From: Alphaproteobacteria bacterium
GTDB lineage: Bacteria; Pseudomonadota; Alphaproteobacteria; UBA6615
Length of the DNA: 10,215 nucleotides
Assembly (NCBI GenBank): GCA_030831135.1
Contig: JAURLR010000195.1
Location: 1 to 10,215 of the forward strand
Direction of reading: 5' to 3'
The notes beneath the pieces were generated by a model. That model ran no database searches. It had not been told where the DNA came from and saw only the letters and a program-made list of their open reading frames with translations. A program made the translations under genes and the position numbers. Below, one piece after another: positions 1 to 6,787 of this stretch (positions are counted from its first letter, which is position 1; every line of letters begins with the position of its first letter).

Positions 1-1
1 C

Positions 2-1435
2 AATGCCGGTTTTGATTCGGCCATGGAAGCCCAGCGCGCTGCGGCCCGCAAGGCCTGGTCGGGGTCGGGCGAAGCGGCCACCGAAGAGGTCTGGTTCGAT
101 ATCCGGGATCAGCACGGCGCGACCGAGTTTCTGGGCTACGACACGGAAGCTGCAGAAGGCAAGGTCGTGGCCATCGTGGTCGATGGCGCGCCCGTTGAGA
201 CGGTTGTCCCGGGCACCGAGGCCTCCATTGTCGTCAACCAGACACCATTCTATGGCGAATCTGGTGGTCAGATGGGGGACACGGGGGAAATGCGGGTGCA
301 TGACGGTGCGCGGGTCGAGATCGTCGACACCGAAAAGCATCTCGGTGCTTTGCATGTGCATCGCGGGATGGTTCGCGACGCGGCGCTTTCGGTTGGCGAT
401 GTGGTGGAGCTGCACGTCAATCACGTGCGCCGGTCGCGGTTGCGCGCCAATCATTCCGCCACCCATCTGTTGCACGCCGCCTTGCGCAACGAACTGGGCG
501 AACACGTCACTCAGAAGGGCTCGCTGGTTGCACCGGACAGGCTGCGTTTCGACATTTCTCACGAGAAGCCGATTGCCCCGTCCAAGATCGCAGCGGTAGA
601 GGATATGGTGAACGCACGTGTGGCCGTGAACGCGCCGGTCGACACCCATCTGATGTCGCCTGAAGAGGCCATCGAAGCTGGTGCCATGGCGCTTTTTGGC
701 GAGAAATACGGCGATGAGGTCCGGGTGGTTTCCATGGGTGGCGCAGCGAGCGATGACCCGGATGATACCGCCTATTCGGTCGAACTGTGCGGCGGCACCC
801 ATGTGCGCCGGACCGGGGATATCGGACTGTTCAAGATTGTGCATGAAAGCGCGGTTTCCGCTGGTGTACGGCGGATCGAGGCGCTGACCGGGCCCGATGC
901 ACGTGCCCATCTCGAATCCCACGACCGGCTGCTGCGCGATACCGCCGAAACTCTCAAATCCACGCCGGATGCGGTCCCCGAACGGGTTGCGCAGCTGCTG
1001 GACGAACGACGGAAACTGGAACGCGAGCTGACCGATATGCGCCGCAAGCTTGCCGCAGGCGGCGGAGCAGGCCCGTCCGGCGGTGATGACAGCAAGGATG
1101 TCGGGGGCGTGAAATACGTGTCGCGCGCTCTGGCAGATGTTCCGCCGCGTGAACTCAAGAGCCTCGTGGACGAATTGAAGGACCAGATCGGATCCGGCGT
1201 GGTCGCCGTGGCCGATGCCTATGACGGGAAGGGGTCCATCGTGGTTGGCGTGACCTCCGATCTCGTGGGTCGGATCAGTGCTGTTGACCTTGTGCGCGTC
1301 GGCGTTGCCGAGATGGGTGGCAAGGGCGGCGGCGGACGTCCTGACATGGCCCAGGGCGGGGGACCCGACCCGACCAAGGTCGAATCGGCCCTCACAGCGA
1401 TTGAAACCGAACTGAACCAGAAACTCTCCGCTTAA
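2..1435 (+). CDS. alaS: Alanyl-tRNA synthetase, C-terminal part (5' end outside window)
   Basis: Charges tRNA-Ala with alanine in the cytoplasm and clears mischarged Ser/Gly-tRNA-Ala. The reading frame is open to the left edge; the first residues in view (NAGFDSAMEAQR) already match the end of the central domain, so the catalytic domain lies upstream. About 477 residues are present, against roughly 870-890 for the whole family. Seen here, numbered from the edge: the TPFYGESGGQMGDTG stretch, the editing-domain motif HSATHLLH (H151 and H155), the second metal-binding motif CGGTH (C263, H267), a charged coiled-coil segment (about 300-355), a Gly-rich linker, and the C-terminal DHHA1 domain with its GKGGGGRPDMAQGGG signature. 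All editing residues are intact. It ends 23 bases before a MoxR-type ATPase gene and may be cotranscribed with it. The family assignment is firm. Confidence 0.98.
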   Translation, partial: NAGFDSAMEAQRAAARKAWSGSGEAATEEVWFDIRDQHGATEFLGYDTEAAEGKVVAIVVDGAPVETVVPGTEASIVVNQTPFYGESGGQMGDTGEMRVHDGARVEIVDTEKHLGALHVHRGMVRDAALSVGDVVELHVNHVRRSRLRANHSATHLLHAALRNELGEHVTQKGSLVAPDRLRFDISHEKPIAPSKIAAVEDMVNARVAVNAPVDTHLMSPEEAIEAGAMALFGEKYGDEVRVVSMGGAASDDPDDTAYSVELCGGTHVRRTGDIGLFKIVHESAVSAGVRRIEALTGPDARAHLESHDRLLRDTAETLKSTPDAVPERVAQLLDERRKLERELTDMRRKLAAGGGAGPSGGDDSKDVGGVKYVSRALADVPPRELKSLVDELKDQIGSGVVAVADAYDGKGSIVVGVTSDLVGRISAVDLVRVGVAEMGGKGGGGRPDMAQGGGPDPTKVESALTAIETELNQKLSA

Positions 1436-1458
1436 CGCGGCGGGTGTGGAGGACCTCC

Positions 1459-2310
1459 ATGCGCTTCGAAGGCACCGAAGATTACGTCGCGACCGATGAC
1501 CTGCAGATCGCGGTCAATGCCTCGGTCATCCTGGAGCGTCCGCTTCTGGTGAAGGGAGAGCCGGGGACCGGCAAAACCGTGCTGGCCCATGAAATCGCCG
1601 AAGCGCTGGGCGCGCCCCTGATCGAGTGGCACGTCAAGTCGACGACCAAGGCCCAGCACGGGCTTTACGCCTATGACGCGGTGGCCCGCCTGCGCGACGG
1701 CCAGCTCGGCGATGACCGGGTGAAGGATATCGGCAACTACATTGTGCGCGGCAAGCTCTGGGAAGCGTTCGAAAGCGAGACCCGCCCCGTGCTGCTGATC
1801 GATGAAATCGACAAGGCCGATATCGAGTTTCCCAACGACCTTCTGCTTGAGCTCGATCGCATGGAGTTCCATGTCTACGAGACGAAGCAGACCGTGGTTG
1901 CCCGGCACCGGCCGATCGTCATCATCACTTCGAACAATGAGAAAGAACTGCCCGACGCCTTCTTGCGCCGCTGTTTCTTCCACTACATCGCATTCCCCGA
2001 TGCCGACACCATGACCCGGATCGTGGATGTGCATTTCCCCGATATCAAGAAACGCCTACTGCGCGAGGCGCTCACCGCGTTCTATGATTTGCGCGAGGTG
2101 CCGGGGTTGAAGAAGAAGCCGTCGACCTCCGAGCTTCTCGACTGGCTGAAACTTCTTGTGGCCGAGGATATCGACCCCGAAGAGTTGCGGACCAATGATC
2201 CGGCCAAGCTGATCCCGCCGCTCTATGGGGCGCTGCTGAAATCCGAACAGGATGTTCAGCTCTTCGAGCGTCTGGCCTTTCTGAACCGCCGCGAGCGGGC
2301 CGGAAACTAG
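1459..2310 (+). CDS. MoxR-family AAA+ ATPase
   Basis: A 283-residue cytoplasmic AAA+ ATPase of the MoxR/AAA_5 type. Visible motifs are Walker A GEPGTGKT (33-40), Walker B VLLIDE (111-116), sensor 1 around TSNN (157-160), and a candidate arginine finger in FLRRCFF (R170/R171). The ATG at 1459 is chosen because GGAGGA (1448-1453) sits five bases before it; an in-frame GTG at 1444 lies upstream of that site and is less likely. The next gene encodes a VWA protein. MoxR ATPases paired with VWA proteins (as in CoxD/CoxE, NorQ/NorD, RavA/ViaA) remodel or mature partner proteins, often inserting metal cofactors. Here the client is unknown, because no candidate target enzyme lies beside the pair. Function beyond ATP-driven remodelling is inference. 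Confidence 0.93.
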   Translation: MRFEGTEDYVATDDLQIAVNASVILERPLLVKGEPGTGKTVLAHEIAEALGAPLIEWHVKSTTKAQHGLYAYDAVARLRDGQLGDDRVKDIGNYIVRGKLWEAFESETRPVLLIDEIDKADIEFPNDLLLELDRMEFHVYETKQTVVARHRPIVIITSNNEKELPDAFLRRCFFHYIAFPDADTMTRIVDVHFPDIKKRLLREALTAFYDLREVPGLKKKPSTSELLDWLKLLVAEDIDPEELRTNDPAKLIPPLYGALLKSEQDVQLFERLAFLNRRERAGN

Positions 2311-2338
2311 ACGTCGCGGCGCGGGCAAGGACAACGCC

Positions 2339-3520
2339 ATGTTCGCAGAACTCTTCTATACGCTCCGCAAGGCCGAAGTGCCGGTCTCCCTGCGGGAGTA
2401 TCTCGACCTTATGGCCGCCATGGATCGTGGGCTGGCGGAATACGATGTCGAGGAATTCTACTACCTCGCGCGAACCATCCTCGTGAAGGATGAGCGACAT
2501 ATCGACAAGTTCGATCAGGTGTTCGGGCATGTCTTCCGGGGGCTGGAACCACCAGAATTCGAGGATGGAACTGCCGAAATTCCCGAAGAGTGGCTGCGCA
2601 AGATGGGTGAGCTGGACCTCACAGACGAGGAAAAGGCCCAGATCGAGGCGATGGGGGGCTGGGATAAACTTATGGAAACCCTGCGTGAGCGTTTGGCCGA
2701 GCAGGATGGCCGGCATCAGGGTGGCAAGAAATGGATCGGCACCCAGGGCACCTCGCCCTATGGTGCCAATGGCTACAATCCCGAAGGTGTCCGGATCGGC
2801 CAGGACGGGAACCGCAATTTTTCGGCGGTGAAGGTGTGGGATCGCCGCGAGTTCAAGGATCTCGACGGCGACACGGAGATCGGCACGCGGAATATCAAGG
2901 TCGCCTTGCGCCGCTTGCGCAAGTTTGCCCGTGAGGGGGCGGCCGAAGAGCTCGATCTTGATGACACCATCAGTTCCACCGCAAAGAATGGTGGCTGGCT
3001 CGATGTCCGCATGGTTCCTGAGCGTCGCAATGCGGCAAAGGTTCTTCTGCTGTTTGATGTCGGGGGATCCATGGATCCCCATATCCGGATGTGTGAGGAA
3101 TTGTTCTCGGCAGCACGGACCGAGTTCAAGCATCTCGAGTATTTCTACTTCCACAATTGTGTCTATGAATCCCTGTGGCGCGAGAATCGTCGCCGCCGTG
3201 CGGGCGGGACGCCGACATGGGATGTGCTGCACACCTATCCGGCCGACTACAAGCTGATCCTCGTCGGAGACGCCACGATGAGCCCCTATGAGATCGCCCA
3301 TCCGGGGGGAAGCGTCGAGCACTGGAACGAGGAATCCGGGGAAACCTGGTTGCGGCGGCTGGTTCGCACCTATCCGCAGGTTGCCTGGCTCAACCCGATG
3401 CCCCAGGACCGCTGGCGCTATTTTCCAACCATCGGCATGGTCAGCGAGATCGTTGAAGGCCGGATGTATCCGCTGACCGTCGAGGGGCTCGACGATGCCA
3501 TGCGCGGATTAAGTCGTTGA
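2339..3520 (+). CDS. CoxE-like VWA domain protein, partner of the MoxR ATPase
   Basis: A 393-residue protein without signal peptide or membrane segment. The N-terminal two fifths are helical and acidic (EIPEEWLRKMGELDLTDEEK region). The C-terminal half is a von Willebrand factor A fold: a metal-site motif D240-V-G-G-S244, followed by MDPHIRMCEELFSAARTEF, then a hydrophobic strand with a possible later metal-site aspartate in LILVGDATMSPYEI (D311). The first motif is DxGGS, not the common DxSxS; I recall this variant in the CoxE-like VWA group that sits beside MoxR ATPases. The start at 2339 is supported by AAGGA (2327-2331) seven bases upstream. It begins 28 bases after the ATPase gene, so the pair is very probably an operon and the two proteins probably bind each other. 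The client protein is not identifiable here. The region centred on 3071 is an 18-base palindrome within the metal-site codons. Confidence 0.9.
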   Translation: MFAELFYTLRKAEVPVSLREYLDLMAAMDRGLAEYDVEEFYYLARTILVKDERHIDKFDQVFGHVFRGLEPPEFEDGTAEIPEEWLRKMGELDLTDEEKAQIEAMGGWDKLMETLRERLAEQDGRHQGGKKWIGTQGTSPYGANGYNPEGVRIGQDGNRNFSAVKVWDRREFKDLDGDTEIGTRNIKVALRRLRKFAREGAAEELDLDDTISSTAKNGGWLDVRMVPERRNAAKVLLLFDVGGSMDPHIRMCEELFSAARTEFKHLEYFYFHNCVYESLWRENRRRRAGGTPTWDVLHTYPADYKLILVGDATMSPYEIAHPGGSVEHWNEESGETWLRRLVRTYPQVAWLNPMPQDRWRYFPTIGMVSEIVEGRMYPLTVEGLDDAMRGLSR

Positions 3521-3549
3521 AATATGGTAATATTGTGAATCCACACTTT

Positions 3550-3571
3550 CTGACAGAATGAATTCTGTCAG
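3550..3571. promoter_or_regulatory. Perfect inverted repeat, 10-base arms, 2-base centre; operator or hairpin
   Basis: Arms CTGACAGAAT and ATTCTGTCAG flank the central bases GA. The element lies 29 bases after the VWA stop codon and 64 bases before the ATG of the methionine-rich peptide gene. As RNA it could form a 9-pair hairpin with a TGAA loop, but only a short, interrupted T run follows (CATGGTGTTTATC), so it is a poor intrinsic terminator. As DNA it resembles a dimeric-regulator site. The symmetry is seen; the function is inferred. No convincing sigma-70 or ECF promoter could be assigned around it. Confidence 0.6.
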
Positions 3572-3635
3572 CATGGTGTTTATCTCGTGCAGGTTGATGC
3601 GCACATCCATTCAAAACCCTCCAGGAGCCAAACAT

Positions 3636-3893
3636 ATGTCCATTACCCGTATTCTCGCCGCCGCCGGCATCGCTTCCATCGCCTTCACCGGCGCCGCCCT
3701 TGCCCAGACCCCGGGCACGGATGCTGCCAAGTCCGCCAAGGACCAGATGATGAAGGAAGAGATGATGAAGAAGGACGCCATGAGCAAGGATGGCGATTCC
3801 ATGAAAAAGGACTCCATGGGCAAGCATGATGACTCCATGAAGAAAGACGCCATGGGCAAGGATTCCATGAAGAAGGACGCAATGAAGAAGTAG
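3636..3893 (+). CDS. Secreted methionine-rich MXKDX-repeat peptide
   Basis: An 85-residue precursor with a clear Sec signal peptide (MSITRILAAAGIASIAFTGA, then ALA) and predicted cleavage after A23, before Q24. The mature peptide of about 62 residues has 11 Met and 16 Lys, many Asp, and no Cys. From residue 43 it is built of degenerate five-residue units such as MKKDA, MSKDG, MKKDS and MGKHD, the pentapeptide MXKDX pattern known as TIGR02953. It should be an unstructured periplasmic peptide. The ATG at 3636 is preferred over an in-frame ATG at 3558 because AGGAG (3623-3627) lies eight bases before it and the signal peptide starts there; 3558 also lies within the inverted repeat. It is followed by ECF sigma and anti-sigma genes. 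A similar peptide, MrpX of Azospira, scavenges hypochlorite through reversible Met oxidation; copper or other metal binding is the alternative role. The biochemical role here is inference. Confidence 0.9.
   Translation: MSITRILAAAGIASIAFTGAALAQTPGTDAAKSAKDQMMKEEMMKKDAMSKDGDSMKKDSMGKHDDSMKKDAMGKDSMKKDAMKK
3762..3890 (+). repeat. Degenerate 15-base tandem repeats encoding M-x-K-D-x units
   Basis: The 3' half of the peptide gene consists of imperfect 15-base units of the form ATG-AAG-AAG-GAC-GCC. Variants exchange AAG for GGC or AGC and GCC for TCC. Third-base differences (AAA/AAG, GCC/GCA) and partial units show that the copies have diverged while the Met, Lys and Asp codons were kept, which fits selection on the peptide. 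Copy number could vary by slippage or recombination. Confidence 0.8.
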
Positions 3894-3932
3894 TTTTTTC
3901 TTGCTGTTATTGCCCCTTCGCGCTCACAGCTG

Positions 3933-4448
3933 ATGAGCACAGAGACCAAGCGACAGGCGGTGGTTGCGGAAGTTCCGCGCCTCCGCCGGTACGCGATTGC
4001 GCTGATGCGTGATCGCACCGAAGCCGACGATCTCGTTCATGACGTCGTGCTTCGGGCTCTGGACAAGCTCCATCTGTGGCGCGAAGGGACCAATATGCGG
4101 ACCTGGTTGTTCACGATCATGCACAACCTGCACGCCAATGAGATGCGCCGGCGCAGCCGGATGCTCGATGTGGTGCCGATGGACGCCGCGCCGCCGCGCG
4201 CGGAAGCCGCCGGACAGGAAGCCGCTGTCGAACTGTCGGAGTTGTCGGGCGCCATGGGAAACCTGTCCCCGCTGCACCGGCAAGTTCTGCTGCTCATCGG
4301 CCTTGAAGGTATGACCTATGGCGAGGCAGCCGGCGTCCTTGATGTGCCCGTCGGCACGGTGATGTCTCGCCTGTCGCGTGCCCGCGAGGATTTGCGCCGC
4401 AAGATTGACGAGGGCACACACACGGCAACCATACGGAGGGTGAAGTGA
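3933..4448 (+). CDS. ECF-type sigma factor
   Basis: A 171-residue group IV (ECF) sigma factor that would direct RNA polymerase to envelope-stress promoters. Region 2 spans roughly residues 15-75 (RYAIALMRDRTEADDLVHDVV, with the promoter-melting stretch MRTWLFTIMHNLHANEMRR). Region 4 spans roughly 110-160, with helix-turn-helix MTYGEAAGVLDVPVGTVMSR and the usual following ARED-LRRKI helix. Region 3 is missing, as expected for ECF factors. The ATG at 3933 has only a weak ribosome site. The gene starts 39 bases after the methionine-rich peptide stop, with no clear terminator between, so cotranscription is likely. Its TGA overlaps the GTG of the anti-sigma gene by four bases, which implies translational coupling. 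I cannot assign it to a numbered ECF group with confidence, and no gene symbol is justified. Confidence 0.95.
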   Translation: MSTETKRQAVVAEVPRLRRYAIALMRDRTEADDLVHDVVLRALDKLHLWREGTNMRTWLFTIMHNLHANEMRRRSRMLDVVPMDAAPPRAEAAGQEAAVELSELSGAMGNLSPLHRQVLLLIGLEGMTYGEAAGVLDVPVGTVMSRLSRAREDLRRKIDEGTHTATIRRVK

Positions 4449-5236
4449 GCGAAGACCGCATATCGGACAGCGAACTCAACGCCCTCGTGGATGGTGAGCT
4501 TGATCCGGCACGCCAGGCTGAGATCGAAGCATGGCTGGCAGACGACCCTGAATCGGCAAGCCGCGTGGCGCGCTACCGCGCCCAGAATGCCGGGTTGCAC
4601 GCGCTCTATGATGACATCCTCAATGAGGATATCCCGCCGAAAATCGCTGCGGCCTCGCAAAACAGCCGGGCGGGTGTTCCGCCCTGGGCGGCAATGGCCG
4701 CGGCCATTGCACTGATTGTCGTGGGGGCCGCCGGTGGCTGGATTGTGCGGGGCGAGGCCGGTGTGGCCCCGGTCGTGCAAGTTGCTGCCACACCGCGCAT
4801 CGACACCCAGGAACTGATGGTACGGGCCTCCATGGCGCATGTGGTGAGCCATGAGGATGAATTGCGCGCTGTCTCGACGAGCGGCAAGGCAGGGGTGGGA
4901 GACTATCTGGCCGACCGGATGGGCAAACCGATCCGCGTGCCCAGTCTTGAAAGCTTTGGATACCGGTTGATCGGAAGCCGCGTGCTTCCCGATACAGACG
5001 GACCGGCGGCACAGTTCGTGTTTGCCGATGAAACGGGCAAGAAGGTTTCGCTGTATGTACGTGGCGAACAGGCTGATGGCGTCGATATCACTTATGCGCT
5101 CGCCGATGATCTTTCGATGTTCTACTGGAACGATTCCGACCGCTCCTATGCCATGGTCACGCGCGTGGATGACGAACAGGGTCGAGAGGCGCTGCTGAAC
5201 GCCGCGCGCATGGTTCACGGCCAGCTCAGCCGCTAA
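4445..5236 (+). CDS. Transmembrane anti-sigma factor (RsiW-like, COG5662 type)
   Basis: A 263-residue single-pass membrane protein that probably sequesters the adjacent ECF sigma factor. The cytoplasmic part has the typical start ISDSELNALVDGELDPARQ (6-24) and an aligned helix, but lacks the His/Cys zinc motif of ZAS-type anti-sigmas; the protein contains no cysteine. One membrane segment lies at about 81-101 (WAAMAAAIALIVVGAAGGW). The periplasmic domain (103-263) carries stretches familiar from this family: MAHVVSHEDELRAV, YLADRMGKPIRVP, GYRLIGSRVLPD and GPAAQFVF. The GTG start at 4445 is set by GGAGG (4435-4439) five bases upstream and by the GTGA overlap with the sigma gene. Release of sigma could follow proteolysis or a periplasmic conformational change; the sequence does not show which. 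The signal sensed is unknown. Confidence 0.9.
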   Translation: MSEDRISDSELNALVDGELDPARQAEIEAWLADDPESASRVARYRAQNAGLHALYDDILNEDIPPKIAAASQNSRAGVPPWAAMAAAIALIVVGAAGGWIVRGEAGVAPVVQVAATPRIDTQELMVRASMAHVVSHEDELRAVSTSGKAGVGDYLADRMGKPIRVPSLESFGYRLIGSRVLPDTDGPAAQFVFADETGKKVSLYVRGEQADGVDITYALADDLSMFYWNDSDRSYAMVTRVDDEQGREALLNAARMVHGQLSR

Positions 5237-5266
5237 GTCACGCCTCATTGCTGGGCCATGTTACAG

Positions 5267-5287
5267 ACGCGCAAGGGTCTTGTGCGT
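5267..5287 (+). promoter_or_regulatory. Hairpin in the leader before the 456-residue protein gene
   Basis: ACGCGCAAG and CTTGTGCGT can pair over nine positions (one G-U) around a GGT loop, 30 bases after the anti-sigma stop. The following bases (GCCTGCCCTTTAC) contain no strong T run, so this is at best a weak terminator for the sigma/anti-sigma unit. The remaining 125 bases to the next ATG hold its ribosome site and presumably its promoter, but no promoter hexamers stood out. Confidence 0.4.
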
Positions 5288-5412
5288 GCCTGCCCTTTAC
5301 AGATTGCGACGTAGCAAGCATACAGTGCGCCGAACACGGAAATCTCCCGCTGCGGCTCCGCGGTGGTCGAATATTCTGCAGAAAACTGACGAATTATCCT
5401 GACGAGGCGCAA

Positions 5413-6783
5413 ATGATTGACCTGATGTCCATCGCAAAAACCGAGGCCGCCGGCGGCGACCTTTTCGGAACCCTGGATGCACTTTACGACCCGACCGATG
5501 TCCGCCCCGCGGGTTATCCCGACGCTGTGGTCTGGCAGGGCGGAAACTTTGCCGGAGACGTCAATCCGGTCGCCCATTCGATGACTGATGCTTATGCGCT
5601 GCTCGGCACCATCGCCGCGATCGATGTTCTCGGGCTGCCTTTTTATGCGGTGCCGATGTGGTCGCAGTATCGCCATGACACAAAGCTCGAATGTCTGGCC
5701 TGGTTCGGAAACATCCCGGCCACCTCGATCAAGTGGTCGACGGCGGGCGACGCCTATGTGAATGACGGCGACGGTTCCAAGGTCGTTGTCATGGGCAAGT
5801 CGGGGAACGCGCCGTTGCGCACCCAGGCGGGTGTTTTCTGCAATGTGCGCCCCTACGGTCCGATCACGGTCGTTCGCTGCATGCCGTGCCTGCCGTATTC
5901 CCAGGATCGCCCGAAGTTCAATGTGCATCCCGAAACCGGGCTGGTCCATTCAGAGATGAATTCCCCGGGCGTCCAGATGGCCTACGCCAACCGCCTGTTC
6001 CTGAAGATGGTGCATGAGAGCGGCAAGCTTGGCCGCGTGGCCATGAAGCCGACCCAGGCGATGGAAGACGGCATCAACGCCGGCCTTCACGCATGGTTGC
6101 TCGAGGGCACCAAGTTCGAAGTCGGCCGCAAATACGCCGTGAACCCCTATGAAGAGCACCGCGAGAGCATCGAGAAGATCATCGCGCTGCTGCCAGACGA
6201 CTTCAAGGACGGGATGGAGAACTGGGGCGGCCGTATCGAGCAGCACATCGCGGACACCAATTACGGTCTGCTGCTGTGGGATCTGATCGAACAGCAGGAC
6301 TGCATCATCCTTGCCACCGACCTTGATGGCGATCGGCTGACCGATCTTCTGGCGGATGTGTCCGACCCGCTGCGCGCCTATGGCAAGCGCGTGGCGGAGA
6401 AGCTGGGACACGACATCGACTCCGCTGAATTGTGGAACGAGATGGGCTACACCACGGGCAATGGCCGTGACATGACATCCGTCATGCATCGCATGTCGGG
6501 CCCGCCGATCCACGAACAGACGCTCGGTTCGGCCGATGCCATGCTGCTGCGTCTGCTCGATGGTGATGAATGGGTGGGTGGCACCAAGCAGCCCTATGAT
6601 CCGCGCATTCACTTCGTGCTGATCCGGGATGCCTATCTGGACGCCAATCCGGGCAATGAAAAGCTCGCCAAGTGGCTCGACGGGGTGCTCGACACCTTCG
6701 ATCAGGTCTATGCCGGCGAACGCCCGGGTTTCCTGGACGGCTATACCAAACTGAAGGAAGCGATCACGCCCTGGCAGGGCTGA
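5413..6783 (+). CDS. Unrecognised 456-residue soluble protein
   Basis: I do not recognise this family. The ATG at 5413 is chosen because GAGG (5404-5407) lies five bases upstream; the frame stays open to a TTG at 5248, but that extension is Cys-rich, lacks a ribosome site and looks noncoding. The protein has no signal peptide or obvious membrane segment and is acidic, so it is probably cytoplasmic. It reads as a well-folded enzyme-like protein: motif-like runs include VVWQGGNFAGDVNP (39-52), YAVPMWSQYRHDTKLECLAW (78-97), VVVMGKSGNAPLRT (124-137), CMPC (156-159), HPETGLVHSEMNSPGVQMAY (172-191), ADTNYGLLLWDLIEQQD (280-296) and MSGPPIHEQTLG (361-372). Five cysteines are present (94, 143, 156, 159, 297). 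Codon use matches the neighbours, so a real gene is nearly certain. Context gives no role: anti-sigma upstream, LOG-like enzyme convergent downstream. Confidence 0.9.
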   Translation: MIDLMSIAKTEAAGGDLFGTLDALYDPTDVRPAGYPDAVVWQGGNFAGDVNPVAHSMTDAYALLGTIAAIDVLGLPFYAVPMWSQYRHDTKLECLAWFGNIPATSIKWSTAGDAYVNDGDGSKVVVMGKSGNAPLRTQAGVFCNVRPYGPITVVRCMPCLPYSQDRPKFNVHPETGLVHSEMNSPGVQMAYANRLFLKMVHESGKLGRVAMKPTQAMEDGINAGLHAWLLEGTKFEVGRKYAVNPYEEHRESIEKIIALLPDDFKDGMENWGGRIEQHIADTNYGLLLWDLIEQQDCIILATDLDGDRLTDLLADVSDPLRAYGKRVAEKLGHDIDSAELWNEMGYTTGNGRDMTSVMHRMSGPPIHEQTLGSADAMLLRLLDGDEWVGGTKQPYDPRIHFVLIRDAYLDANPGNEKLAKWLDGVLDTFDQVYAGERPGFLDGYTKLKEAITPWQG

Positions 6784-6787
6784 TCGT

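Noticed and set aside
2072..3322. Long open frame of 416 codons on the minus strand opposite the MoxR/VWA genes
   Set aside because: It lies antisense to two genes with clear family motifs, has no domain-like features, and is a typical shadow of high-GC coding sequence.
3517..3545. TTGAAA at 3517-3522 as a -35 box
   Set aside because: No acceptable -10 element lies 16-18 bases downstream.
3558..3635. In-frame upstream start of the methionine-rich peptide
   Set aside because: It falls inside the inverted repeat and would bury the signal peptide 26 residues in; AGGAG before 3636 supports the shorter form.
3755..3890. Tandem repeats considered as a CRISPR-like or mobile repeat
   Set aside because: Units are 15 bases, contiguous and in frame, with codon-level divergence; they encode the MXKDX peptide and have no spacers.
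3880..3915. Possible intrinsic terminator (TTTTTT run after the methionine-rich peptide stop)
   Set aside because: Only a weak AAGAA/TTCTT pairing precedes or spans the T run; no GC-rich stem is present, so termination there is doubtful.
4316..5248. 310-codon minus-strand open frame opposite the sigma/anti-sigma genes
   Set aside because: The plus strand carries recognisable sigma region 4 and anti-sigma motifs with good ribosome sites; the antisense frame is His/Arg-rich shadow sequence.
5248..5412. In-frame N-terminal extension (TTG start) of the 456-residue protein
   Set aside because: No ribosome site precedes the TTG, the translated segment is Cys-rich and low in structure, and ATG 5413 has GAGG at good spacing.
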